64,000 bases of DNA from Elysia crispata (lineage: Eukaryota; Mollusca; Gastropoda; Plakobranchidae), in NCBI GenBank assembly GCA_033675545.1, contig JAWDGP010003976.1, forward strand, positions 21,001 through 85,000, given 5' to 3'. Numbering within the stretch: the stretch's first letter is position 1; the number at the start of each line of letters is the position of its first letter. Position numbers and translations under genes: made by a program. The notes under the pieces are model-generated. The model had not been told where the DNA came from. It ran no database searches and saw only the letters and a list, made by a program, of their open reading frames with translations. Below are positions 27,741 through 64,000 of this stretch, piece by piece.

Positions 27741-30700
27741 CTTAATAAGAATACCATTAAAACAAAATTAATGTATTCAACAGCACCACTAACTAGAGCA
27801 CGTGATGTAGACAGACAAGGGGTGGTAGATGCTAGTATTTAATGAAAACAGTAGATAACTGATATTTAAAAAAAAAAAAACAACAACAACTTTCAAACGT
27901 ACAGAAATCGTCTCAAAGACGAATTGGAGATCCGATCCGGCTGAGGATGAGCTTGGGGTCTCATCTTTTCTGTAACTCACTGCTGAAAAAAAAAAAACAT
28001 TAACAACTTTATATCACTTCAAGACGGTTTGTTATGACAAACCAACCAATCAACAGATGATAAGTTTTCAATCAAAGTTGCTCATCATTGGAAACGTTGA
28101 CAATACACGTATTAAATGCGGCGAAGGCAACAAGAGGTTTCGGATTGACATACACTGTAAGTGTAACTGAATACGCTTTACACATGTGTTTTAAAAGAGC
28201 CCTTTTTTTTCAAAGTACCGACGCCTTTGAATAGAATTTAAGAAATTAAATGAGAAATAACAGAGTAAAAACGCATTTATAAAAAAACCTGCTAACTATT
28301 CTCTTAACTAGGTACATGTAGATCTTTATGTAACAAAGCAAGTCAGGGAACTGACATATGGTGATCAGTTGCCAAAAGGTGTACCATTCTATGGGTGTAT
28401 GTTATAATGTCCTTTATTTCCATTTCTAGTCAACTGACACCATTCAAATTGATCTCAAAATGTAGAGAATTTCCTAAAATAGCACGAAACGCAAGGATTA
28501 GACACATTTCTGCCCAGCTGCTGAAAAACACAACTGAAAATCATAAATTTTAAGAAAAACTAGCTAGATCCTTCTCTGGGACATTGGTCAGAGAGGTCGA
28601 TTTGGAGCCTTTGTTTCAAAAGTAACATTCATCATGACTTTGTATTTTTATTATTTTATCTCTTTAAATACTTTTAAACATTAGGTCCATTAAAATCAGT
28701 GTGAGAAAATCACATTAATTAAAAATCTATGAAAGAAAAACTTTAATGAATGTCATTCTTTGTGTCAAAATCTACAGTGATTTTCACCAAGCTTGCCTCA
28801 ACATAGTTAACATGAGGTCACCATCTTCGTTATAGATTAAAATCGCAAACGTTTATTTAATGCATTTAAAGAAAAACATTGAGGCAATAGCAGATTTCTA
28901 TTATTTACGAGTCTTCAACCTAGCACTTTCAGATAAAAAATGATGTACGTTACAAAGAGGCGTATTACTATTATAGCCTCTGGATCATTTACGGGCGCAA
29001 GTTTGCTTTTAAAAGGAGCCAGAGTAGAGAGTAAGAGGATAAAGATTTTCTCATAGCGGTAAGTTTCTTTAACTTAATCATTAATGTAGAAAACAACTTT
29101 GTTTATCGTGTTAAATTTGTTTCCAATGTATTGTACGTTAAGTTGTGCTTTGAAAAAAAGTTTAATGCTGACGTAGCCTACATTATGGTACAGCATCTGG
29201 TTTTTAGCTCCTTTTTGCTTAGTTCACATGCCAATCAATCAAAACTAAAATATATTATTGTGGGACACAGATGGTGAAGTTCTTTGATCTGGTATCAGAA
29301 ATATTGAATTATAGATTAAAAAATTGGACAAAAACCTTATTTGATTTGTATTTTGATAAGAATGGAGTTCTCAAATAGATCCAGTTAATCAATAATTCTA
29401 CGTCTCATACACCAGTTTGATCCAATGAAGTTAAACAATTGAAGATGTGCAGCTTCATTTGCTAAGTACTTATTTATTTCTCTATGTGCTTACAAGGTAT
29501 TTTTGATGGCTGAATTAACATTTTTTTTTGCAAATTTATAGATACATGTACTTGTAGATACTAAGTTTCATTTTAGGCAATTTGGAATGTGATAGAAGTA
29601 TATGTATTTTTCTCACATGTGGCACAATATTATTATGTGAAAAAGTACATGATATTAAGGTTTTTTTTTTTTGGTTCTAAAAAGTTTCAATTTAAAAAAA
29701 CAACAACTGGATATGGGTTTATAGAAGTTAGAAAATATCAGATATTCTCTTGTAATAGTTATAGCTTTTCTATTGCATGAAGCTAAAATTTTGAACGTTT
29801 TCACTCAGGTTGCTGAGGATACCGATCTCAATGTGTTATTTTAGCTGCAATGTTCTTCTGGAAGGCCTGAAACTCGAAGAGACACACCTTGCAGGCTGCA
29901 TTGGATTTTTGATGATTGGGAACAGCCCTTAAGAGGGTGGGTTGCAACAGAGCAACCACATAGGCGGTGCAGACTGTAATGGATATTATTTTGATCATCA
30001 GGAACATAAATCTTCATTTAAATGTACAATATTATAATTATACATGTACTACATTTAGATTAGCAATTCTTCCTAAACACATTTAATGTTCTTCTTTTCT
30101 TTCCATTCCTTAGTTTTCTATTGCTATATTTTTCAGATGCTCTAATTACTTAACTTAATTAATGTTTGCTGAATAGAAGACTCGTTTATCATTTTTTGTC
30201 ACTACTAATAATGTATCAGTATGTTAAAATATTATAAAATAATTTATTCCCTTCTTTTTCAGCGAAGATTTTAATTAGTAAAATCTAAATTATCACAAAT
30301 GTCAAGTATTTAAATACTTTAGAGCATTCCTAGAGAGTTTTACTTCAGAACTTAAATTGTTGTAATATTTATATGAAATGTCCAGATTTAGTGATTAAGG
30401 ACATGATTATGTAGTTGCGATTTATAGGGATCACAGAGTGTCTAATTTATTCCATTTTTCATGTTCTGTATTTCTCCTGCGTCCTAATATGTTTATTTAC
30501 ATATAGCGTTTTACTTATTTTGATTGTTCAAAATGTTTAAATATTATAAGAGTCTGAAAAAATGTAATAGAAGTTTTTTTTTTCAATTTTATCGTCAACA
30601 GTGATGTACGTTACAAAATGATTAAGAGTTCTTTTTTTTTTTTTTCATAACAAACTAATAATTTATACTTCAAAACTTGTCGACTTGTAGAATACACATT

Positions 30701-31164
30701 TCTAAGGCTACATTGTATTTGTATTTGTCTGTGGATATATAACATGAATTATAAAAAAACTATGACATTGTCATTAAAGTGGAAACATTTTTTTTTACCC
30801 ACGATATGTTGTTGTGCTTATTATGTTCACCTTTTGAACCTTTCTATCACTTGTTGAAAGTGATTAAATGTAAATCTATCAAGTTTAAACCTCAAATAAG
30901 GGTGATTTACCTATGCTATTACTGTCAACATGATGCATGTTACACTTGTGATCCGATTACACAATTATAAATATCTAAAAAACTATGAGACTTCTTGTCC
31001 ATAACTTATAAAGTATGACCCCTCACATAATTATGTGCACACTCTTTGAACAAAAAAATTCCATGTTCAGGTTAAATCTTAAAATCAGCTTAGATGGTTA
31101 TTTTGGTGTTTTTGGCAATTGACCACATACATTTTAACTAATATTATATTTGTTGTTGTTCTTA

Positions 31165-32260
31165 TCATCCCGGCTGTTGAGGGCCATTCTGGGGTCGACT
31201 TGCCCTGCTTCTCCAAATCACACGATCCTGGGCTAGCTTGATGTTCGTGTAGAGCTGGTTGCCAGTCCATTCTTTGATGCCGTCTGGGTCTGCCCTTTCT
31301 CTTCTACCATTTATTCTACCTGTGAGGACTGATTTCTGCAGGTTGTCATGCCTTGCAATGTGGCTAAAATATGACAACTTGTGTGTTTTTATTTGAGATA
31401 ACAGTCCTCTCTCAACACCAAGTCTACTCAAAACTTCCTCATTTGTCCTTCTATCTTTGTAGTTAACTCCTGCCAAGTGTTTGAATATCCACATCTATAG
31501 GGCTTCAATTCAAGTTTCTTAGTTAATTCTACGTAGTGAGTCCATATTTCGTCGCCCTAGAGGAGTATGGAATATACATAGAGGTTGGTGGCTCTAAGTC
31601 TGAGATCTAGTGAAATGTCTCTTGACATAAAAATATCATTTAATTTGATGAACATTGATTAGGCTCGTTCAATGCGACTCTCAATTTCCTTGTTACTTTT
31701 GCATCCATTGGAATGGTAATTGCTTGGCCTAGATATTTAAATTGTTGTACTCGTTCAAGTTCTTTTCCATCAACGTTGGGTTATGCTAGCATGTCTTCAT
31801 TTTTGCTAATACTAATAATAATAACCATCGTTTTCGTTTTCTTCACATTCATGTCAAGCCCTTTTTGTTCACTTGCATTCTTCACTACATCAAGGATTTT
31901 CTGAAGGTCCTGGTTGCTGTTGGCCAGCAGGATGGTGTCGTCTACGAGCGTATATTGTTGATGTGTGTGCCGTTGATGTTGAGGCCATTCATGTGACTTG
32001 ATTCCCAGAAGATATACTGTGTGTAATCTATTAAACAGGTACGGGAATAAAACACATCTCTGCCTTACTCCTCGTTGGATTGCAGCCGATTCAGACAGTT
32101 CTTGGTCTAATCTAATAGCAGCCTTCCAATCCCAATATAGCTCTGTGATGAATCTAATATCTTTCCTATCTATGCCTGTCCTTGCAAGAGCCTCTGCCAT
32201 TTCAGAATGCTTCACACCATCAAACCCTTTGGCACAGTCTATAATCTATGAACCCAAGGG
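31165..32260 (-). mobile_element. Non-LTR retrotransposon (LINE) remnant
   Basis: The minus strand shows a reverse-transcriptase fragment at 32215-31781 (GVRQRC, then a degenerate catalytic block LVDDTILLA, then LDMNVKKTKTM). A C-terminal tail follows at 31494-31165 (LGVERGLLSQ, LSYFSHIARHDNLQ, IKEWTGNQLY, LAQDR). These blocks are typical of animal LINE polymerases. Stops separate the pieces, and the 5' endonuclease part is missing. The same tail recurs at 38277-38580 on the other strand. Confidence 0.85.
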
Positions 32261-32278
32261 CTATGCCTGCTCCTACTA

Positions 32279-33129
32279 ATGTGCATGAAACCTGGTGCGG
32301 CGGAAGGAACGATAGTATCTGAAGAACCAGAAGGCGTGAGTTAGGCACGTGGCAGACCTAACCAAAAGGTATAAAGGACGGGACAAGGCACGAAAGAAGT
32401 CTCCGATCAGCTACCGTGAAAGGGATTGGAGCCCCATCACGTATTCTTCCAAAGAAATACCATGACGATTATACATGTATTTGCTGTGCAATTGAAGCAG
32501 AACTAAAGTCACATTTTCCCTTTTTTAACTCTTCACAATACATTCCAATATGAAATGATTATCAAATCGGCTCTCTAGAAATGTTAAGAACAATTTTTTA
32601 AATGTTTTATTACTACTTTCCTTGACCATGTTTAAACTTGATAGGTTAAGTTTTCCAGGGTTTCCAATTTATCAAATAAAATGTTAGTTTTTCGAACCGA
32701 CGACACACAGGATACACGAGTAGGTCTGGGATTGCGAACTACTGGTAGGCAGGGTAGACAATGGCTGTAAGGAATAACTCTCTGTCATCTGCACGAACCG
32801 TTCACAGCGCCTGCCATATTAACGTTGACATAAGATAAGGTTCAGGTCTCATCCTCTAGTCCTCCGTAACTCCACCCTACTTTCTCACACTTTCCTCTAA
32901 TCAGTTCATGGTTTTTCCTGCCTCTGACCATGGGTTCGGAGAGCTATACAAGGCCAGTAGAATTAAAAAAAAAACCACAAATGAATAAGTAATATTTTGA
33001 ATTTGTCTTCCTCATTATTCAATATTCATGTTTTTTTTGTTTTTTTTTGTTCCGTTCTATATTTTATACGGTCACTTCTTTGTTGGTAATTTTTTCAATA
33101 CTGGTGTAATTATATGCCCTATTTGAATT
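32279..33129. other. Unclassified non-coding DNA with two GC-richer patches
   Basis: Segments at 32285-32460 and 32690-32960 are clearly less AT-rich than their surroundings and look like old repeats, but no family, ends or coding frame could be recognised. Confidence 0.35.
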
Positions 33130-33285
33130 AGCATAATTCTTATTTTATCATCTGCATCATGAATCTTTGTGTGTTGCTTCCTGTTGTTTTAGTGGTTGAT
33201 GAAGGTGTGAAGCTGAAGTTAAATGCTTTGTATCATTTTGTAATTTTTAGAGCTGCACATACATCTTTTACGAGTATTTTGCCTA
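33130..33285 (+). repeat. Repeat tail, copy 1 (Penelope-like?)
   Basis: Aligns over about 150 bp with 63838-64000: gatgaaggtgtgaagctgaag here against gacgaaggcgtaaagccgaaa there, followed in both by T-rich sequence, gagctgc and a ttttacg block. The gacgaaggc...gccgaaa type of tail is common near the 3' ends of Penelope-like elements. The family call is tentative. Confidence 0.5.
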
Positions 33286-36200
33286 GCAGCAATGAAAGAT
33301 ACAAAGTAATTAATTCCACTCAAAGCAAAAGTAAACAGCTCTCTGAATGATAATGTTTCTATCCATAAAAATATACAATAAATCATAAATTATTTCTCAG
33401 AGATCAGCCTATTAAAATATAAAAAATAACGCAAACCAGAAGGCAAACTTGATTCAAAACCAAAGATAACATTTTATTCAACAGATTTCATCTGAGGTGG
33501 ACCAAACCCTGTCTGCAGTGCAACAGTGGAGCATAATGTATAATGTGATGGTTGCATGAATACATGTAAAACAACATTATCAACTATATGTACCATAGGT
33601 AACATTCTCGAACAAAACAATAAACTCAATTCTTGGCCAAAGAATAGTTACATATGCCAATTTTATGATATACATGGAGACACACACAAGCAGTTTTTGT
33701 TATAATTTCCACTCCCATTCCTATCTCAGGTTTTCTTTCCTAATTCATTTGAAAGCTATTAGCCTTGTTTTTCACTTACGCATTATCTTTTGAGTCAGGC
33801 TAATATGAGATTAAAACAGGTGTATGATTCCCACGAGTCACAATCATGATTCAAAGCTCAAAGTCATTTGAAGATCAGCAAAATCAACAGAGAGGTTCGA
33901 TGGAACTAAAGAGTCAAGATTCATGTGAACTATTCTTTTGTCTCTTAAATGAGTACAAGGATCAGAACATTTTCTGATAGTACTCAAATCTAAGTATGTA
34001 AAAACTATATAAATACATTCATACAGTAGTAATTAGTATCCAGGCAAATGCTCAGAGCTTCAGAGGTTTATTTAGAATGTGTTTAAGAGATGCATGTATT
34101 TAGAGTAAACCGAAAATATATTTAAAAAAAAAACTCATATTATATATGTATATTCCTGATACTGCTAAAGCAAACTTTCAGTCAAAGCATGCATTTACCT
34201 AGTAGTAGGACAGTAATCAAGGTCCTACTGTAACTAGTGCATGAAAAGTAAACTGCAGTAACTGCAAATTGACTAAAAAAAGTTCAAAAAAAAAAAAAAA
34301 GAATTTTTGCTTGTGAGATCTTTCTAAATGATGCTAGAGAACAAAGAAACAAACCTTACACTTGAAAATTTAAAACTAAAATGTTAAAATTGATTTAAGC
34401 CCAAGTTACCTTTTCTTATTAAAACTTAACATAAAAGCACCAAATAAAAAAAAGTTAAGTTAGAAAGACATTGGCTTGAGTAGTGTTAAACTTTAGTGTT
34501 AGTACCAAAGGTAGTTTACTTAAATTTACACTTACACACTAAAACCAATTAAAATGCTAACATATCCAAACGTAAATTCTGTAATCAGATGAACTTAATG
34601 GTGATACTGTTAAAATTACTCCTAATCTCTTGACGCTATCCAATCCTTCCAAATTATTGTCAATCAATGAAGAAAGTACAATTGATTATGATCATGCACC
34701 CTCTCTAAGCAATAAGCTTTGCAGGGCAGAACGCAATTGCTCATTTTCAGCCTCAGAAGCCTAAAATAAGTGCAATGTGAGTCAATACAATCACATAGAC
34801 TATAAGGCTTCCTTCAAGCATTTGGAGAAGGCCCATGAGGATGGACCCTACTTCCATTTAGCCCATGCTAGGATTTGCTCCTGAATTTCTATTTTGTCAG
34901 CCAAAGCTCTACTGAGCTGCACATTATACTTGACAATGATAATGTATCTTTCCCTCATTTTTGGAATTTAGATCTCGAAAAATCAAGTCTTAAGAAACAA
35001 ACAGCTTGGCTAATATGTTCAATTTTCCAAAATATTCTTTTATGTTAGTGCTCCTGATGTCTTTTTTAGACCCAGCTTTCATGTTTTACTCCATAAATGT
35101 GTCATCTTGTCCATCAATCTCTCATGAAACATAACAATTCATATCAGATTATTCTGGAATGATTCATATTTATTATATCTCTTTTGAAAAAAGTTCCCAT
35201 TCATCCATCTCTTCATTATAAGATATTTAATTTCTCCTCTTTGCAAAAAGCAAATGTTATACATGAGCCAAAAGAAGTTCATCCCTGAATAATGGGAACG
35301 AACACATTCTCTCTCTTCTGTACATATTAGCATGCTGTTGACATTTTCAGTTACACTTTCATGAATAATGAGCAAAGCTTGTGCAGTTCTTCAGCACAGA
35401 AGATTTACATTTAACCTCAAAGTTTTTCAGAAGTGAAAAAAACAACAAAAAACAAAACAAAAAACTGATTTGGGTGACACTGATGACAAGCATTGTTCCG
35501 GCTCGGAGAAATGAGTGAAATTAACCTGCCTATTACCAGGTGTCATGGTGAATTGTTTCACAAAAAAAAAACCTTGGTTGGCAGACCTACATTCAAACCA
35601 AGACTAAAGGAACTGGCCCTACAAAGTTCTGCCAGTATTTTTGTGTGAAAATTTAATTCACTACGGAAGAGCTTATCCGTCATATTGAACTCCTAAGTTT
35701 TGCCCCTAAGTGAGATTACTTGAGAGCAATTTATACCATTTATAATATTAGACATTACAATTTCACAGAATTGCGCATAAGCGTAATTATATCTCCATCA
35801 GCACCGTTACGCATAAATTAGACTACTTGGGTAGGAGCTACAAGTACAAGCCTGAACTTTGAATATTATAAATATTTCACCATTTCTAAGCTTGAGAATG
35901 AGTTGCCATTGACAGAAACAAATTTTGCAGCATTGAACTTACTTTTTGGACTAATTGTCAAACACAGTATTCCTGTGAAGGAACACGGATGATGAGATTG
36001 TAATTTTCAATAGCATGTAAAATATAAGTCTTGTTGATTCAACACACTTAAAAAGTATCATACAACCAGTTTTTCCACGTCTTAACATATAGCTATGAAA
36101 TAGATAAAACTTTCTTTCTCTCCGACTTGCACATGTGCAAGAAGATAATTTAAAAAAAAAAGAAAAAAAAATATTGTCAGTATCTCCTGACATTATGGAT

Positions 36201-37335
36201 TTCACACTTTGTCATTCTACCTGCACACTGGTCAACAAAGAGAAAAAAACAATAAAAAGACACAAAAATCTAAAAAGTGAACAAACAAGCACCAGTTCAT
36301 GGATTCAAAGAAAAAAAAAGAGGAATTGATGTGAAATAAAAGCATAAATTAAGACAGCCCCTCCAAAAAAAAACCAAAACAAAACAAAAAAATCACACGA
36401 TCACAAAAGTTACTGTTGGGATAATGAACATGTTTTAAACTTAAAAAAAGTTTTCTATGATGCAACTACTACAGACAGATTTGTGCTATTTTACTTTAGC
36501 TAAAAAAGTGAACTATCCTTACTTTGTGAATTTTTATTTCTGACATCAAAACAATTTTTTCTATCTAAGTTGACTCAAAAATTTTGCACATTTTTCTACT
36601 TATTACACTAAGCTATGGAATAGATACAAATAAACAGCTATTTTAAGAGACAATGTATTTCGGATTTGAAATTACTTAAGAACTAAAAAAAAAAAAATTA
36701 ATATGGGCAGCAAATTAATACCCAGCATGGCAATATTGCATATATCTTACCTTCACCCCCTCTCCCGTTTCATACCTATTGATTTTCATTCCCTCTCTGA
36801 CTCTCTTTCAAACACTACATCCTCCTCTTCAACCTTTTTTCCCATCCTACTGTAAAGACAATTCATTCTAAGCATGAAAGTCAATGCTGAAAAGTTTCAC
36901 AACTTTAACAGTGCACTTTAATTTTAATTTCGAAGTAATATTGTGTACAAATTGTACTTTCTTTATAAAGAAAAACAATCAGAAGTATTGCAGATAAACA
37001 GCAAGTTTGTATTACCAAATAAAAAATGAGGTATTACAAATGGAAAAAAAAAGATTAAAAGCAAAAAAATCATATTAAGGAAGAAAATCTCTCAATATCC
37101 TCGGAGAACATAAATTAATCTCTTTCTCTTACAAATGGTCATACTGCTATATTATACTTATAAGTTCTTACTTTCTACCTCCGATATTAAATGTATCTTC
37201 ATTGTTTCACAAACATACTGTTCACAATCCATCCTTCTCCCTGCATTATAAACCTATAAAGAGTTGAATATAAATCTCGATCTTGCTGTTTACCATTCTT
37301 CAATACAATAATCAATGAAACAAATAAAATTTTTG
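33286..37335 (-). other. 3' UTR and downstream flank of the TFIIA gene
   Basis: AT-rich DNA after the TAG at 37336. Minus-strand AATAAA signals occur near 36533, 35168, 34067 and 33474, so the 3' UTR may be anywhere from 0.8 to 3.9 kb. A short exon-like coding stretch at 34692-34760 is listed separately. Otherwise nothing gene-like is seen. Confidence 0.4.
34692..34760 (-). CDS. Possible terminal exon of an unknown coiled-coil gene
   Basis: After an acceptor-like CTTATTTTAG, 22 codons read ASEAENEQLRSALQSLLLREG and A, then TGA. The heptad pattern (L, L, L spacing) and the splice signal look coding. No upstream exon could be placed with confidence; one weak candidate is MTPGNRQ ending near 35537. 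It could be chance. Confidence 0.25.
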   Translation of the reverse strand, partial: ASEAENEQLRSALQSLLLREGA

Positions 37336-62711
<25,376 letters not shown>

Positions 62712-62798
62712 TGGTACTGATCTACAAACGGACAACTCTTGCGTCGAAGAGTAGGGCTAATTTCATTAAAAAGAAATGGGAACCGATCTACCACACAG

Positions 62799-62821
62799 GC
62801 GGGTTTGGCGAGGAAACCCGC
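62799..62821 (-). promoter_or_regulatory. Perfect 8-bp stem hairpin at the expected TFIIA start site
   Basis: GCGGGTTT (62799-62806), 7-base loop, AAACCCGC (62814-62821), about 25-45 bp downstream of the TATA box. It is either a cap-proximal RNA hairpin or a palindromic protein site; TTTGGCGA in the middle resembles an E2F site with one mismatch. Confidence 0.5.
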
Positions 62822-62843
62822 AACTGCACTCAATTGGCGACTG

Positions 62844-62851
62844 CTTATATA
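62844..62851 (-). promoter_or_regulatory. TATA box of the TFIIA gene
   Basis: TATATAAG on the minus strand, 133-140 bp upstream of the ATG at 62711. A start near 62815 would give a leader of about 105 bases without an intron. The upstream region to 63,400 is AT-rich with no other recognised element. Confidence 0.6.
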
Positions 62852-63451
62852 GGATCACAGGGACACTAATGCCTAGAGGGATCAACCAAATGAGAAAGTG
62901 AAGCAACCAAATCAGCTAACACCCAGCTCGTCGCAGTTTTGACGTTTGGCGCTCGTTAACTTATATCTTAAGATAACTGAACATGAGAGAAACTAGAGCG
63001 TAATGATGAGCTTGTAAGTTAAAATGGTTTTTATTAAAAGATTACATGTATAGGTTTCTTTTTCCAATGAAAAAAGTATAAATAGTTAATGAACACTAAA
63101 TGCAAGATGTGCAATACATCTTGCATTACTGAACACACTTCAAAACAGCTGTTACTTGTGGGTGTAAGCTTAACTCTTTTGAGACAGAAAAATATAAAAC
63201 AGGCAAGAATTTCTTCACGATTTTTTGCCTTTAAGTCCGAGGCCTACAATCCCATTTAAAAAAAATTAATATATATATTTAAAAAGAAAAAAAAACTAAT
63301 TAAAAATATTTCATAAAAAATTTACTATATTTTTATTTATTATTTATTTTAAAAAAGTGAAGAAATAAATAGAATAAAGAAGAATTTAATGAAAATGTAA
63401 TTCAAAGAAAATGATAGTTGAAGATTGGGAGTACAAGAGAAAGAGAAAGAT

Positions 63452-63641
<190 letters not shown>

Positions 63642-63837
63642 GAAAGTAAAAATCAAGGCCAATAGCTTAAAGGAAATCTGTAGACCAAAATTTCTGAAAA
63701 AAATGTTTACATTAATTAAACAATTTAATAACAATAGGTAGGAATATGTAATGAAGAAAGTATAGAAGTATATTAAAAAAAAACTTATCTGAACAATGAT
63801 GTAGTCTCCAAAGCGTCATAGAAACCAAAGCGTCTGT

Positions 63838-64000
63838 GTACTTCCACAATATTTATTTAATATGTAAAACTCCTTGTGTGGTTTGTTGTTATTGTTTTTG
63901 TGTCTGACGAAGGCGTAAAGCCGAAAGCTCACGTGTTTTGTTTTGTTTTGTACCTTTTGGAGCTGCTGCACTCTACCTTTTTTTACGGTGCTTCTCAACT
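63838..64000 (+). repeat. Repeat tail, copy 2 (Penelope-like?), cut by the window end
   Basis: Pairs with 33130-33285. Contains CTGACGA (63904-63910), a 3-bp stem GGC/GCC with loop GTAAA, and GAAA (63923-63926), an arrangement resembling a hammerhead ribozyme core. An extra A at 63911 and no clear third stem argue against activity. Confidence 0.5.

Noticed and set aside
29800-29990. Possible small RNA (snoRNA-like boxes) in a GC-richer patch
   Set aside because: TGATGA and CTGA boxes are present but not in the order, spacing or terminal stem needed for a C/D snoRNA.

Overview
The window looks like AT-rich animal nuclear DNA, most likely from a mollusc (possibly a gastropod). This rests on large introns with GT-AG borders, long GA/TC microsatellites, an animal-type TFIIA large-subunit gene, a C2H2 regulator resembling the ZNF532/592/687 group, LINE and Ty3/gypsy remnants, and a strong excess of the palindrome TACATGTA. 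The species cannot be named from the sequence alone.

Layout. 1.8-5.6 kb (+): one uninterrupted exon coding for a 1281-residue multi-zinc-finger protein. 8.78-14.12 kb: a structurally complete but coding-dead Ty3/gypsy LTR retrotransposon on the minus strand, with 5-bp target duplication, short LTRs, a tRNA-Leu-type primer site and a polypurine tract. 14-19.6 kb: non-coding, with a MITE-like foldback, a 57-bp inverted repeat and one copy of a dispersed repeat. 19.6-23.9 kb (-): a four-coding-exon gene for a small secreted cystatin-like protein (126 aa), assembled here from splice sites and reading phase; two of its introns are filled with triplet and GA repeats. 24-33 kb: microsatellites, a second copy of the dispersed repeat, LINE remnants and a Penelope-like tail. 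37.3-62.7 kb (-): the whole coding region of the general transcription factor TFIIA alpha/beta precursor (GTF2A1-like), nine coding exons, 335 aa, with a conserved Taspase1-type QLDG site and a TATA box about 130 bp upstream of the start codon.

The most striking object is in TFIIA intron 3 (46567-55391). About 8 kb of this 8.8-kb intron is a giant inverted array of a 440-bp unit, each headed by a tRNA-like RNA polymerase III promoter (A and B boxes). Ten heads point left and eight point right, meeting at a degenerate centre near 51.34 kb, and the whole block lies inside what looks like one split (CT)n microsatellite. Transcription of the gene would place a roughly 3.7-kb hairpin in the pre-mRNA.

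The genes do not form a functional cluster. The zinc-finger protein and TFIIA are nuclear transcription proteins; the cystatin-like protein is predicted to be secreted.
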